Shown here: one piece after another, positions 35,703-44,910 of the stretch
Layout of the letters: each line of letters starts with the position of its first letter
How positions within the stretch are numbered: position 1 is the stretch's first letter
NCBI RefSeq assembly: GCF_000744095.1
Contig: NZ_JQLI01000008.1
Coordinates: forward strand, 1,054,001-1,118,000
Reading direction: 5' to 3'
Source: Cupriavidus necator A5-1
Lineage (GTDB): Bacteria; Pseudomonadota; Gammaproteobacteria; Burkholderiales; Burkholderiaceae
Length of the DNA stretch: 64,000 bases
Notes under the pieces: model-generated
Seen by the model: only the letters and a program-made list of their open reading frames with translations
Databases searched by the model: none
Told to the model about the DNA's origin: nothing
Made by a program: the position numbers and the translations under genes

Positions 35703-36680
35703 TCATACCCGGATCCGGATGATCTTGCGCATCCACAGCACGCCGAAGACCATCGACATCGCCGCGCCACCGATCATGCGCAGGCCCATCGGGTCTTCCC
35801 ACAACACCCGCATGAACTGGGGGTTGACCACCAGGATCATCCCGGCAGTGCCAAAGGGCAGCAGCCCCAGGATCCACGCCGACAGGCGACCCTCGGCCGA
35901 CAGCACGCGGATCTTGTCGAACAGCTTCAGGCGCTCGCGCACCAGGTTGCCGATGGTGTCGAGGATTTCCGCCAGGTTGCCGCCGCTTTCGCGCTGGATC
36001 AGCACCGCGATGACGAAGTAGCGCAGGTCGTTGATTGGCACGCGGATGGCGAGATTGGTCATGGCCTCGTTCAGCGCCACGCCGTAGTTGATCTCCTCGA
36101 AGGTGGTGCGGAACTCCGGCCCGATCGGCGCCTTCATCTCCGTCCCGACCATGCCCAGCGCGCCGCTGAAGGCATGGCCGGCGCGCAGAGCGCGGCTGAT
36201 CATGTCCACCGCGTCCGGCAGTTGTGCTTCCATCTGCTTGAGTCGCTTCTGGCGCTGCCGGATCACCAGCAGCACCGGCAGCACGCCCGCCAGCGCGGCA
36301 CCGCCCAGGATCATCGGCACCGGCACCGGCAGCAGGGGCACCAGCGCCACCGCGCACAGCACCACCAGGCCGCAGTAGCCTAGAAGCTGCGCCACCGACC
36401 AGCTGCTGCCCGACTGCTCCAGCCAGCGGTCCAGCGTGCCGATGCGCGGCACGCTCATCAGCCAACGCTGCATGAGCGGCTTGTCGCTCAGCATGCGCTT
36501 CTTCAGGATCGACAGGCGCTCGGCGCTGACTTGCCCGCCCGCGGACAGTGCCCGCAGCCGTGCCTCGATGCGCTTGGCCGCGGGGCCGTGGGCGTTGTTC
36601 CACCACAGGTAGATGCCCTCGACGCAGAGCACCACGGCAACGAACAGCAGGATGGCGAAGGCGTAGAAGATCGTGCTCAT
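35703..36680 (-). CDS. tadB: Tad pilus inner-membrane platform protein TadB
   Basis: T2SF-family protein of 325 residues, partner of TadC. It starts with a membrane helix (FYAFAILLFVAVVLCVEGIYL), has central hydrophobic segments around 95-130, the domain stretch LPDAVDMISRALRAGHAFSGAL and a C-terminal pair of helices. GGGAG lies before the ATG at 36680. It sits 63 bp upstream of tadC and 45 bp downstream of tadA. Confidence 0.93.
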   Translation of the reverse strand: MSTIFYAFAILLFVAVVLCVEGIYLWWNNAHGPAAKRIEARLRALSAGGQVSAERLSILKKRMLSDKPLMQRWLMSVPRIGTLDRWLEQSGSSWSVAQLLGYCGLVVLCAVALVPLLPVPVPMILGGAALAGVLPVLLVIRQRQKRLKQMEAQLPDAVDMISRALRAGHAFSGALGMVGTEMKAPIGPEFRTTFEEINYGVALNEAMTNLAIRVPINDLRYFVIAVLIQRESGGNLAEILDTIGNLVRERLKLFDKIRVLSAEGRLSAWILGLLPFGTAGMILVVNPQFMRVLWEDPMGLRMIGGAAMSMVFGVLWMRKIIRIRV

Positions 36681-36725
36681 GTGTATCTCCCGGGAGTTGC
36701 TTTTCGTTGTATCTGGCCGGGCGGA

Positions 36726-38099
36726 TCAGACTTCGTAGCGCTTGGCTGGGTCATAGGTTTCATCCGGCAGGCCCACGCCAAACACGCGCAGCCGCTCGGC
36801 AAACTTGGGATAGACGCCGGTGGCGCGGAAGTTCCCGCGCACGGTGCCGTCCTTGTCCACGCCGGTGCGCTGGAAGGTGAAGATCTCCTGCATGTTGATG
36901 ATGTCGCCCTCCATGCCGGTGATCTCAGAGATGCTGACGATCTTGCGACGCCCGTCGGTCATGCGCGCCGCCTGCACGATCACGGTGATGGCGGAGGCGA
37001 TCTGCTGGCGCATGGCTTTTGCAGGCATGGTCAGGCCGGCCATGCTGACCATGTTTTCCAGCCGCGTCAGCGCATCGCGCGGGGTGTTGGCGTGGATGGT
37101 GGTGAGCGAGCCTTCGTGGCCGGTGTTCATCGCGTTGAGCATGTCCAGCGCCTCGCCGCCGCGCACTTCGCCCAGGATGATGCGGTCCGGGCGCATGCGC
37201 AGCGCGTTGCGCACCAGTGCGCGCTGGTTGATCTCGCCCTTGCCTTCGATATTGGGCGGGCGCGTTTCCAGCCGCAGCACATGGGGCTGGCGCAGTTGCA
37301 GCTCGGCCGCATCCTCGATGGTGATCACACGCTCGTCCTCGGGAATGAAGCCTGACAGGATATTCAGCATTGTGGTCTTGCCGCTGCCGGTGCCGCCCGA
37401 CACCAGCACGTTGACCTTGGCCGTCGACAGTGCCTGCAGCATCTGCGCCATCGGCGGGGTCAGGCTGCGCAGGTTGACCAGGTCGGAGACCTGTAGCGGA
37501 TTGACCGAGAAACGGCGGATCGACAACAGCGGGCCGTCGATGGCCGAGGGCGGGATGATGGCGTTGACGCGTGAGCCGTCGGGCAGGCGCGCGTCCACCA
37601 TCGGGCTGGTTTCGTCGATGCGGCGGCCCACGCGCGAGACGATCTTCTCGATCACCTTCATCAGGTGGGCGTCGTCGTAGAACACCACGTCGGTCAGTTC
37701 CAGCTTGCCGCGCCGCTCCACATAGGTCTGGCGCGCGGTATTGACCAGGATGTCGGACACCGTGGGGTCGTTCAACAGCGGCTCGAGCGGGCCGAAGCCG
37801 AACATCTCGTCGTAGATCTCCACGGTCAGCTGGCGGCGCTCGTTGTCGTTGAGCAGCACCTTCTGCTCGTCGACGATCAGGTTGACCAGGGCGCCGATCT
37901 CCTGCCTGACCTGTTCCTGCGGAAAGCGAGCCAGGCGCTCCAGCTCTACGCGGTCGAGCACGGTCTCGTGCACGTCGCGCTTGAGCGCGTGGTAGCCGGG
38001 CGAGGTGGCGGCCGTGGCCTGCCCGCCGAAGTGGATCGAGGCGTGGCCATTGGCGTTGAAGGCGGCTGTGGTACTGGCCAGTTGTTCGCGGATGGACAT
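36726..38099 (-). CDS. tadA: Tad pilus assembly ATPase TadA (CpaF)
   Basis: Cytosolic hexameric ATPase powering Flp pilus extension, 457 residues. Walker A is GGTGSGKTT at about residue 233, Walker B region ILGEVRGGEALD, and the His box TTIHANTPRDAL, all characteristic of the type II/IV secretion ATPase family. The N-terminal domain with EIYDEMFGFGPLEPLL is typical of CpaF. The start chosen is ATG 38099, with GAGGGG upstream; a much longer open frame upstream overlaps tadZ in another frame and is spurious. Confidence 0.96.
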   Translation of the reverse strand: MSIREQLASTTAAFNANGHASIHFGGQATAATSPGYHALKRDVHETVLDRVELERLARFPQEQVRQEIGALVNLIVDEQKVLLNDNERRQLTVEIYDEMFGFGPLEPLLNDPTVSDILVNTARQTYVERRGKLELTDVVFYDDAHLMKVIEKIVSRVGRRIDETSPMVDARLPDGSRVNAIIPPSAIDGPLLSIRRFSVNPLQVSDLVNLRSLTPPMAQMLQALSTAKVNVLVSGGTGSGKTTMLNILSGFIPEDERVITIEDAAELQLRQPHVLRLETRPPNIEGKGEINQRALVRNALRMRPDRIILGEVRGGEALDMLNAMNTGHEGSLTTIHANTPRDALTRLENMVSMAGLTMPAKAMRQQIASAITVIVQAARMTDGRRKIVSISEITGMEGDIINMQEIFTFQRTGVDKDGTVRGNFRATGVYPKFAERLRVFGVGLPDETYDPAKRYEV

Positions 38100-38146
38100 G
38101 ATGGTTTCCCCTCGTTCTATTGTGTTTGAATGGATTCGGCCGGCGC

Positions 38147-39340
38147 TCAGGTGCTCTTGGCGCGCAGCATCAGCCGGCGCAGCGGCGATACCGGCTCGGG
38201 CCTCAGGCGCCGCTCGGCCTCGGGCGTGGTGGCGAACTGTGTGGCCATGGTCTGCAGCGCGCGGGCAATGGCGCTGCGCCGGCTCAGCTTGGCCACGGGC
38301 TCGCCGTGGCTGACGGCCTCGTCCACGACGGCCGGGTCGTCGGGTAGGGCAAAGGCGACCTTCAGGCCGAAGATCTCCTCCATCGTCGCGCGCGGGACTT
38401 CGTTCTTGCGGCCCGTGCGGTTGAGCACCAGGCGCAGCTTGTCCGTCGGATAGTGCAGCGCGCGCAAGATCTCTACCAGGCGGCGCCCGGCGCGGCCGTA
38501 TGCAATCAGGCACTCGGCCACCACGCAGATGCGGTCGCTGTGGTCGAGCATGCCGATCGAGACCGGGTCGATGCTCTGGCCGATATCGAAGATCACGAAG
38601 TCGTAGCTGGGCTGCATCACCGACAGGATCCACTCCAGCTTGTCTTTCTGAATCTGGGTGGCCTTGACCGGGTCGGTGGCGCCGGCGAGCACGTCGAAGC
38701 CGTTGTCCACATGCACCAGGCACGCGCCGAGGAAGGCGGCGTCCAGCCGTTCGATCTGGCCGCAGATCTCGGGCAGCGTGGAGGGCGGGGCCCTGTCGCT
38801 GACCAGGTGGGTGAGGTCGCCGAAATGCCGGTTCAGGTCCACCACCAGCACGCGCTTGCCGAGGTGGCGTGCCAGTGCGTCGCCCAGGTTAGCGGCGACG
38901 AAGCTGGTGCCCGCGCCGCCCTTGCACGAGATCACCGAGATCACCTGAGCGGCGTGGTGCTCGCGCGGCACATGCGTGGCTTCCACGCGCTTGAGTGCCT
39001 CGGCAAGCTGGCCCTTGTCCAGCGGCCACGACAGCACGTCGCGGATGCCGGCGCGCATCGCCTTGATCAGCACCTCGGAGTCGGGCGACTGCGTGACCAG
39101 GATGCAGGGCAGGTCAGGGTGCTGCTGGCGCAGTGTCTCGATGGCCAGGATCTGCCCGGAGCCGATGGCGGGCAGCTCCAGGATCAGCAGGTCGGCCATA
39201 CGCAGGCGGCTGGCATGGAACGGGAAGCGCGCCAGGCTTTCCTGCAGCGACATGGCCTGGAAGTTTCCGACCGCGGCGCAGAGCCGGTTGATCTCGGCGA
39301 GGCGTTCGGTGTCTTCGGATGCGATCAGGATCTTCAGCAT
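38147..39340 (-). CDS. tadZ: Tad pilus localisation ATPase TadZ (CpaE)
   Basis: MinD/ParA-type ATPase of 397 residues thought to place the Tad machine at the cell pole. An N-terminal atypical receiver domain (KILIASEDTERLAEI, then ILVTQSPDSEVLIKAMRAG) is followed by a deviant Walker A, SCKGGAGTSFVAANLG, and the VLVVDLNRHFGDL and FVIFDIGQSID motifs. The gene is read toward tadA, 47 bp away. Confidence 0.93.
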   Translation of the reverse strand: MLKILIASEDTERLAEINRLCAAVGNFQAMSLQESLARFPFHASRLRMADLLILELPAIGSGQILAIETLRQQHPDLPCILVTQSPDSEVLIKAMRAGIRDVLSWPLDKGQLAEALKRVEATHVPREHHAAQVISVISCKGGAGTSFVAANLGDALARHLGKRVLVVDLNRHFGDLTHLVSDRAPPSTLPEICGQIERLDAAFLGACLVHVDNGFDVLAGATDPVKATQIQKDKLEWILSVMQPSYDFVIFDIGQSIDPVSIGMLDHSDRICVVAECLIAYGRAGRRLVEILRALHYPTDKLRLVLNRTGRKNEVPRATMEEIFGLKVAFALPDDPAVVDEAVSHGEPVAKLSRRSAIARALQTMATQFATTPEAERRLRPEPVSPLRRLMLRAKST

Positions 39341-39416
39341 GATGTCCTCGCAATGCTCTGGTCGATGCTTGGGTGCGGTGTCGGTGGTCGGATGGAACCG
39401 GGTCTGTCGGGGTGCA

Positions 39417-39875
39417 TCAGCTGCATACCGAGCCTCCGGTGGACGTGCTCAGGCTTTCGCGTGTCAAGGTCGTGGTGAACGGCGGCATGCCCAGGCTCAT
39501 CGGCACCAGCGGGATCACCGTGGCCACCGTGACGCCGGTCACGCTGACGGAGACGCTCTGGCAGGTGGAGCGCGCGGTGGCAGGGTCCGAATCGCAGCCG
39601 GCGGGCTGGTAGGCCACGCTGATGTTCGAGTTCTGCAGAAGCGGCAGCATGCTGCGCATGCGCGTCTTGACGATGGCGGCACCGGCGTCGCATACCACCG
39701 CCATGCGCGCGCCCAGGCGCGTCGCTTCGGCGGCGGTGTTCCAGTAGAACAGCACGCGCGAGAACTCGGCGATGCCGATCAGCAGCGTCAGGAACACGCC
39801 CGCGATCAGGCCGAATTCCACGATGGTGGTGCCACGCTGGCGCGCGCGGGCGCGAGAGGGGGCGAGCGGTTTCAT
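39417..39875 (-). CDS. tadE: TadE-like minor pseudopilin
   Basis: A 152-residue pilus accessory protein. The N-terminus RQRGTTIVEFGLIAGVFLTLLIGIAEFSRVLFYW is the classic TadE pattern: a basic leader, cleavable glycine, glutamate at +5 and a hydrophobic helix. The rest is a small exported domain with paired cysteines. Its start overlaps the stop of the upstream TadE-like gene by 4 bp, so the two are coupled. Confidence 0.88.
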   Translation of the reverse strand: MKPLAPSRARARQRGTTIVEFGLIAGVFLTLLIGIAEFSRVLFYWNTAAEATRLGARMAVVCDAGAAIVKTRMRSMLPLLQNSNISVAYQPAGCDSDPATARSTCQSVSVSVTGVTVATVIPLVPMSLGMPPFTTTLTRESLSTSTGGSVCS

Positions 39876-40381
39876 AGCACTTGCCTCATGACGGTGGTGA
39901 TGTCGCCGAAGGTCAGTCCGGCCACATTGATAAAGGACTGCAGCGGCGAATAGGCGAAGCCGGTGATTCGGACGGCGACCAGGTTCACCGTGCCCGCCGG
40001 CGTGCCGGTGCCGTCAGGGTTGTCGTAGGTACTGACGTTGCTGAACGACTGGCCAGGACAGCCGCTGGCGTCCACGCGGTCGCAGATCACCACCATGGAT
40101 GTGCTCAGTCCCTGCGCCAGCGGCTGGCCGGAGCAGGCGCTGTTGCCGTACGCCGCCAGGCACTTGGCCGCGGCGGTCGGATAGGTGACGTCGTCCGGCG
40201 AGAACTGCGACAGGTGGCGGGCCGCCGTGCGCGTGGCCTTGGTCAGCGTGTCGTACTGGTAGATCGCGCGCCCGAACTCGGCCACCCCGCAGGCCATCAG
40301 CACCATCGGTGCGAGCAGGATGCCGAACTCCACCGCGGCCACGCCGCGCTGGCGTTTGTGTGATGTCGTCAGCCGTTTCAT
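39872..40381 (-). CDS. Second TadE/TadF-like minor pseudopilin
   Basis: A 169-residue protein with the same pseudopilin start, KRQRGVAAVEFGILLAPMVLMACGVAEFGRAIY, followed by the DTLTKATRTAARHLSQ segment shared by TadE and TadF proteins and a cysteine-containing exported domain. It lies between tadG and the other TadE-like gene, 9 bp after tadG, with an ATGA-type overlap downstream. By position it could be called tadF. Confidence 0.85.
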   Translation of the reverse strand: MKRLTTSHKRQRGVAAVEFGILLAPMVLMACGVAEFGRAIYQYDTLTKATRTAARHLSQFSPDDVTYPTAAAKCLAAYGNSACSGQPLAQGLSTSMVVICDRVDASGCPGQSFSNVSTYDNPDGTGTPAGTVNLVAVRITGFAYSPLQSFINVAGLTFGDITTVMRQVL

Positions 40382-40390
40382 CGCCGTCTC

Positions 40391-41689
40391 CTATTGCACC
40401 AGCACCGGCACCAGAGGGCCGTTGCTCGTGCTCGAGCCCGGCAGCCCTTGCGAGGCGCAGGGACTGCTCGCCACGGTATCGCCCCGATACTCCAGCCGCA
40501 CCGTGTCGTTGTGCCCGCCCTTCTGCATGGGCTCGACCATCAGCAGGCAGGCCCAGCCGGTGACCGGGATCTTGTGGGTGCCCGGCGTGCCGAGCGTGGT
40601 GCAGTCTACGATCGGCGCCAGCACCAGGCGGCGGTCGGCGCCGGACTCGTAGGTCGCCTTGGGGGCGGCGCTGCCCTGCGTGTCCAGCAGCGTGGTGGCG
40701 TCGCCCTGGTAGGCGCGGTAGGCCTTGCGCGCGGCCAGGAAGTTGGGCTGCGCATTGCCCAGGCTGTCGGTCGAGCTCCCGTCGTAGGCATTGAACTTGG
40801 CGGTCCAGGTGGCGTTCGTGTAGGCGAAGCCGGTGAAGTCGGTCACGCCCTGCGGGTTGCCACCCTTGAGGATGCCGAAGCGGCTGTTCCATTCGTCGGC
40901 AAGCGAGGCCTTGTCGCCGGTTGTGCCGACCATCGCACCCGTCGCGGGCAGGTTGCACTGGCCCGCGCCCTTGAGCTGGTTGGCCAGGTCCTTGGCGCTG
41001 CTGCCGCCGGTCAGGTCGGCCCAGCCGAAGTTGCCGCCGCCATAGGCCACGCTGTCCTTGTCGGCGGTGCCCGCCTTGGTGATCAGCCACTGGCCGATGG
41101 TGTAGCCGCCGGGCACGGGCGGGTTGGCGGTGTCAGGCCGGCACACGAATACCGGGATCGCGCAGGTGGTCTGGGCCGAGGTGGTGGTGGCTACCGCGTA
41201 CGCCGCCACCGTGCTGGGCCCGATATTGATGCCTGGCATGACGTTGAGTACGTGGGCAAACCAGTTGGCGATGCCGACGCGCGAGACATCGCAGCGCACG
41301 AATTTGATGGTGTTCAATGCGTAGGTGGACGAGTCCTTGTCGAGGAAGGGATTGGACAGCGAATCGGTGTAGCGCACGCTCTGGCTCGCCACCAGCTGCA
41401 CCTGTTCCTTCTGGAACAGCGCCAGGTTGCGCGAGCCGGCCGTGATACCGGCCGCTTCCGACACCGTCAGCGGCGTGGCGCCGGTCAGGTCGCGCGCCGC
41501 GGCCAGCGCGCAGGAGTCGGCGCTGTTCTGCAGCTCGCTCTTGGCCACGTACAGCTTGCCCAGATCGAGCGCCAGGCCGACAAAGCCGACCAGCACCACG
41601 ATCACGAGGCCCATGATGATGGCGACGGCGCCGCGCTGCCGCGCGTGGCGGCGCGCCAGTGTCGTGCCGTGAAGCCTGGGTCTGGTCAT
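40391..41689 (-). CDS. tadG: TadG-like pilus assembly protein
   Basis: A 432-residue exported protein with the TadG-type N-terminus RQRGAVAIIMGLVIVVLVGFVGLALDLGKLYVAKSELQ (one transmembrane helix), then LQNSADSCALAAARDLTG, common in this family. The long remainder is periplasmic and Gly/Ser/Thr-rich; it lacks an evident complete metal-ion-dependent adhesion site. It precedes the two pseudopilin genes and follows a small lipoprotein gene. Confidence 0.87.
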   Translation of the reverse strand: MTRPRLHGTTLARRHARQRGAVAIIMGLVIVVLVGFVGLALDLGKLYVAKSELQNSADSCALAAARDLTGATPLTVSEAAGITAGSRNLALFQKEQVQLVASQSVRYTDSLSNPFLDKDSSTYALNTIKFVRCDVSRVGIANWFAHVLNVMPGINIGPSTVAAYAVATTTSAQTTCAIPVFVCRPDTANPPVPGGYTIGQWLITKAGTADKDSVAYGGGNFGWADLTGGSSAKDLANQLKGAGQCNLPATGAMVGTTGDKASLADEWNSRFGILKGGNPQGVTDFTGFAYTNATWTAKFNAYDGSSTDSLGNAQPNFLAARKAYRAYQGDATTLLDTQGSAAPKATYESGADRRLVLAPIVDCTTLGTPGTHKIPVTGWACLLMVEPMQKGGHNDTVRLEYRGDTVASSPCASQGLPGSSTSNGPLVPVLVQ

Positions 41690-41711
41690 GATGGCGCTCC
41701 CCTTGTAGTGA

Positions 41712-42047
41712 TTAGCGCGAACCGCCGCCCATGCCGACGCCGCCGTAGCCGCCGGCGCCGAAGTCGATGGTCATGGCGGGTGTGCCGTTTTGCTGACCCT
41801 TGGACAGCGAGCGGTCGAAGTTCTTCATCGCCGCCACCGCGGTCTTGCCGTCGGTGCCGGTGACGGTGGGCAGGCCCGCCGGCGCGTCGGGATTGATGAT
41901 CTGCAGCTGCGTGACCGTGGCCAGCGCCACGCCGCGCTGGCTGTCCCACACCGGCGTCGAGGTCATGCAGGCCGACAGCGTGAGGCAGGCCAGGCTGCCG
42001 AGCACCAGGGCGGCGGCGCCGCGTGAAAGCTTGAGGTTCTTGCTCAT
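41712..42047 (-). CDS. Small lipoprotein in the tad locus
   Basis: A 111-residue protein with a lipoprotein signal (LGSLACLTLSACMTS; predicted lipidated Cys27). The mature part is short and ends in a glycine-rich tail (GAGGYGGVGMGGGSR). GGAG precedes ATG 42047. Its position next to the secretin gene is that of RcpB/CpaD-type outer-membrane partners, but sequence alone does not show that family, so the role as secretin partner is inference. Confidence 0.75.
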   Translation of the reverse strand: MSKNLKLSRGAAALVLGSLACLTLSACMTSTPVWDSQRGVALATVTQLQIINPDAPAGLPTVTGTDGKTAVAAMKNFDRSLSKGQQNGTPAMTIDFGAGGYGGVGMGGGSR

Positions 42048-42071
42048 GATCGTTCTCCTGTGGGCGGCGGA

Positions 42072-43952
42072 TCAGTTGCCGCCCGAGGCGGTACGGCTGT
42101 CGGTGCCGGTGGCCCGTGCCTGCGCGAGGCGCGCGGCGGTGGCTTCGATGCGGGCGATGCGCGCGGCGGTGTCTTCAGCCGGCGGCGCGGCCACGATGCT
42201 GCGGGCGGGCGGCTGGGCCGGTGCCGGCGCGTTGGCGGCGGGCGGCATCGCTGTCGCAGCTGCAGGTGTGGCTGCTGGTGCGGCGGGCTCATCCAGCGGG
42301 CGGCCCTTCGGCACCGGCCCCATCGAGACCGACGTGCCGGTCGCGGTTTCGCTGCGCGGTGCCGACGGCGCCGTGGTGGGCGTTGCGGCAGGCGCGGCGG
42401 GCTGCGACGGTGCCGGCGCGGGCAGCGGCATGGGCTTGCCACGGCCTTCCATATTGCCCATGAAGTAGAGCGACAGCGGGTTCGGCGTGGAGAAGCTGTC
42501 GGTCGGCAGCGGGTAGTTGTTGGTCTGCATCGGCTTGACCAGGCGCGGCGTAATGACGAACACCAGCTCGGTCAGGTCCTGCTGGTACTGCGTACTGCGG
42601 AAAAGCGTGCCCAGCACCGGCACCTCGCCCGCACCGGGCAGCGCCTTGAGCGAGCCGCGCGCGCTGTCCGTCAGCAGGCCGCCGATGGCAAAGCTCTCGC
42701 CATCGCGCATTTGCACGGTGGTGGACGCGCGGCGGGTGGTGATCACCGGCAGCACGGTCTGGCCTGCCAGAGTGCCGCCGCGTACGGTGGCACCGGTTGG
42801 CGACAGCTCGGATACTTCCGGCGACACCTTCAGGTGAATGCGCCCGTTTGCCAGCACGGTGGGCGTGAACTTCAGTCCCACGCCGAACTCTTCTTCCTGC
42901 AGCGTGATGGTTGACGCGCCGCCGAGCGCATTGCTCTGTGCCACCGGGATGTAGATCTTGCCGCCGGCGAGGAAGCTGGCTTCCTGGCCGCTGATGGTGA
43001 CCAGGTTGGGTTCGGCCAGGATCTTGACCAGGCTGTCGTTCTTCTGCGCATCGAGGGCGATATCGAAGGGCCGGTTGTTGGCCTTGCTGGCGAAGATCGC
43101 GGTCGAGGCGCCGGTCAGCAACGACGTCACCAGGCCGCCGCTCCAGGAGCCGAAGCCGCCCTGCAGGTTCACGGTCGAGCCGAGCTGGTTCAGCAGCGTC
43201 TTGGAGACCTCCGCCACCTTCACTTCCAGCATCACCTGCTGCGGGCTGTCCACCGACATCATGTTGAGCACGCCGCCCTTCTTGTTGCCGTCGCCCTGCG
43301 CGGCGGTGGCGTAGGCCTGGGCGATGTCCATGGCCATCTGCGCAGACTGCGCGTTGGTGACGCTGCCGGTCAGCACCAGGTTGTCGGCGGCGGTCATCAC
43401 GCGGATGCCGGGCTCGCCCGGCAGCAGTTGCCCGAGCGAGGTCTGCAGCCCGCCGGCATCGGCGTTGACCACGACGTTAATGATGCTGCAGGAGCCACTG
43501 CGGCCCTGCACGATCATGTTGGTGGTGCCGACGCTGCGGCCCAGCACGTAAAGCGTCTGCGGCGACACCATGGTTGCCTGCACCACGTTCGGGTTGCCCA
43601 GTGTGCGGTTTCGCACGGGTTCCGGCAGCGGGATCAGCTGCGATTTGCCTACCGGCACCACCACGCTGGATTCGTTGCGGATCGCGCCGGTGCAGTTCGG
43701 CCCGCGTGCCTCGGCCGTCGGTACGGGTGCCGGGGCGGTGTTCTGCGCGACGGTGGCGGGTGCCCCAGGCGTCATGCTGATGGTCATCTGCATCGGGCCT
43801 GCGGGCGCCTTGGCGGCGGCCGGCGTGGTCGTTTTGGTCAGGTTGCCCGCTTCCATGGCCACCTGCGCGGCGACGGCCAGCGGGGTGCAGAGGATCACGG
43901 CCAGCACCAGGGTGCGAGTGCTGCCGGCGGCTTCGGTCATTTTCTGTTTCAT
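42072..43952 (-). CDS. rcpA: Outer-membrane secretin RcpA (CpaC)
   Basis: Secretin of 626 residues forming the outer-membrane pore for the Flp pilus. A signal peptide (TLVLAVILCTPLAVAAQ) is followed by a BON/secretin N-domain with KSQLIPLPEPVRNRTLGNP and VVQATMVSPQTLYVLGRSVG, then the secretin domain VMLEVKVAEVSKTLLNQLG ... FLAGGKIYIPVAQ ... VLPVITTRRASTTVQMRDG and the ELVFVITPRLV end. About 130 extra C-terminal residues are Pro/Ala-rich and low in complexity. GGGGAG precedes the ATG. Confidence 0.95.
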   Translation of the reverse strand: MKQKMTEAAGSTRTLVLAVILCTPLAVAAQVAMEAGNLTKTTTPAAAKAPAGPMQMTISMTPGAPATVAQNTAPAPVPTAEARGPNCTGAIRNESSVVVPVGKSQLIPLPEPVRNRTLGNPNVVQATMVSPQTLYVLGRSVGTTNMIVQGRSGSCSIINVVVNADAGGLQTSLGQLLPGEPGIRVMTAADNLVLTGSVTNAQSAQMAMDIAQAYATAAQGDGNKKGGVLNMMSVDSPQQVMLEVKVAEVSKTLLNQLGSTVNLQGGFGSWSGGLVTSLLTGASTAIFASKANNRPFDIALDAQKNDSLVKILAEPNLVTISGQEASFLAGGKIYIPVAQSNALGGASTITLQEEEFGVGLKFTPTVLANGRIHLKVSPEVSELSPTGATVRGGTLAGQTVLPVITTRRASTTVQMRDGESFAIGGLLTDSARGSLKALPGAGEVPVLGTLFRSTQYQQDLTELVFVITPRLVKPMQTNNYPLPTDSFSTPNPLSLYFMGNMEGRGKPMPLPAPAPSQPAAPAATPTTAPSAPRSETATGTSVSMGPVPKGRPLDEPAAPAATPAAATAMPPAANAPAPAQPPARSIVAAPPAEDTAARIARIEATAARLAQARATGTDSRTASGGN

Positions 43953-44026
43953 TTTGAATCTCCCCCCGGAGAGGTGATGCAGATCAGGATTCGTTGTCCG
44001 TCACGTGAGGTAGGGTTACAGGCCGG

Positions 44027-44869
44027 TCAGAAGCACTCGAGACCGCCCTGCATGCCTGCCAGCACGCCGATGCAGTTGCCGCGGGCGGGCTGTGCCGCTA
44101 CCGTGCGAGTCCTGACCACGGTGCGCGTGGCGGTCTGGGTGACGACCTTGACCGGTGCCGGCTCCGGGGCCTTGCCCAGCAACGTGCCCTTGGTGGCGCC
44201 GCCAGTGTTGATGTCGGCCACGTCCATCTGGTTGCGCAGTACCAGGGACAGCGTGCCCACGCTGCGCGCCACGTCCAGCTTCTCGGCCTGCTCGGGCGTG
44301 ACTTCCAGCGTCACGGCGTTGACCACCTTGGGCTGGGTGTCGTCGCGGCTGACCTGCTGCGCCACCGCCAGTACCAGGATCTTCTCCAGCACGATCTTGG
44401 AGATGCTGCCGTTCTGCGTGCTCTTGGCCTCTTCATTGGTATTGACGATCACGTCGACGTAGTTGCCTGGCAGCGCGAAGCCCGCCACGCCCACCACGTC
44501 ATTGACGCGCACGGTGATGGCCCGCTTGCCGTCGTTGATCACGGCGGAGAGGCCGCCCTTGGTGCCGATCGGCGCCAGCTTGGCGTCGAGGATGGGCTCT
44601 CCGCGCTGCAGGCTGGTGCGCACCACGCGGCCGTCGAGCGCCTTGAGGTCTTCGAACGCGCCCGGCGGCACGCTGCCCGAGGGCCAGCTCACCAGCCGCA
44701 GCTGGCTGCCGTTGAGTGGCTGCCCCAGGTTGAGGTCGACGGTGGCCACGACCACCTGCTTTACCGAGCTGGACGATTGCTCCACCAGCCAGCGCGATGC
44801 GGATACCACCGCCGCCACCCCGGCGACCAGGGCAATCAGCAGCATCAGGATTGCACGTGTGTTTTTCAT
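44027..44869 (-). CDS. rcpC: Tad pilus protein RcpC (CpaB)
   Basis: A 280-residue periplasmic protein with an N-terminal membrane anchor (AILMLLIALVAGVAAVVSA) and an SAF domain (VVATVDLNLGQPLNGSQLRL, GEPILDAKL), followed by the Rcp/CpaB domain (RVNDVVGVAGFALPGNYVDVI). It works with the secretin RcpA, whose gene lies 74 bp downstream. Homologues bind the cell wall through the SAF region. Confidence 0.93.
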   Translation of the reverse strand: MKNTRAILMLLIALVAGVAAVVSASRWLVEQSSSSVKQVVVATVDLNLGQPLNGSQLRLVSWPSGSVPPGAFEDLKALDGRVVRTSLQRGEPILDAKLAPIGTKGGLSAVINDGKRAITVRVNDVVGVAGFALPGNYVDVIVNTNEEAKSTQNGSISKIVLEKILVLAVAQQVSRDDTQPKVVNAVTLEVTPEQAEKLDVARSVGTLSLVLRNQMDVADINTGGATKGTLLGKAPEPAPVKVVTQTATRTVVRTRTVAAQPARGNCIGVLAGMQGGLECF

Positions 44870-44910
44870 GATGACTCTCCCCTACAGTTGTCCGTGTTGG
44901 CTGGTGCGGC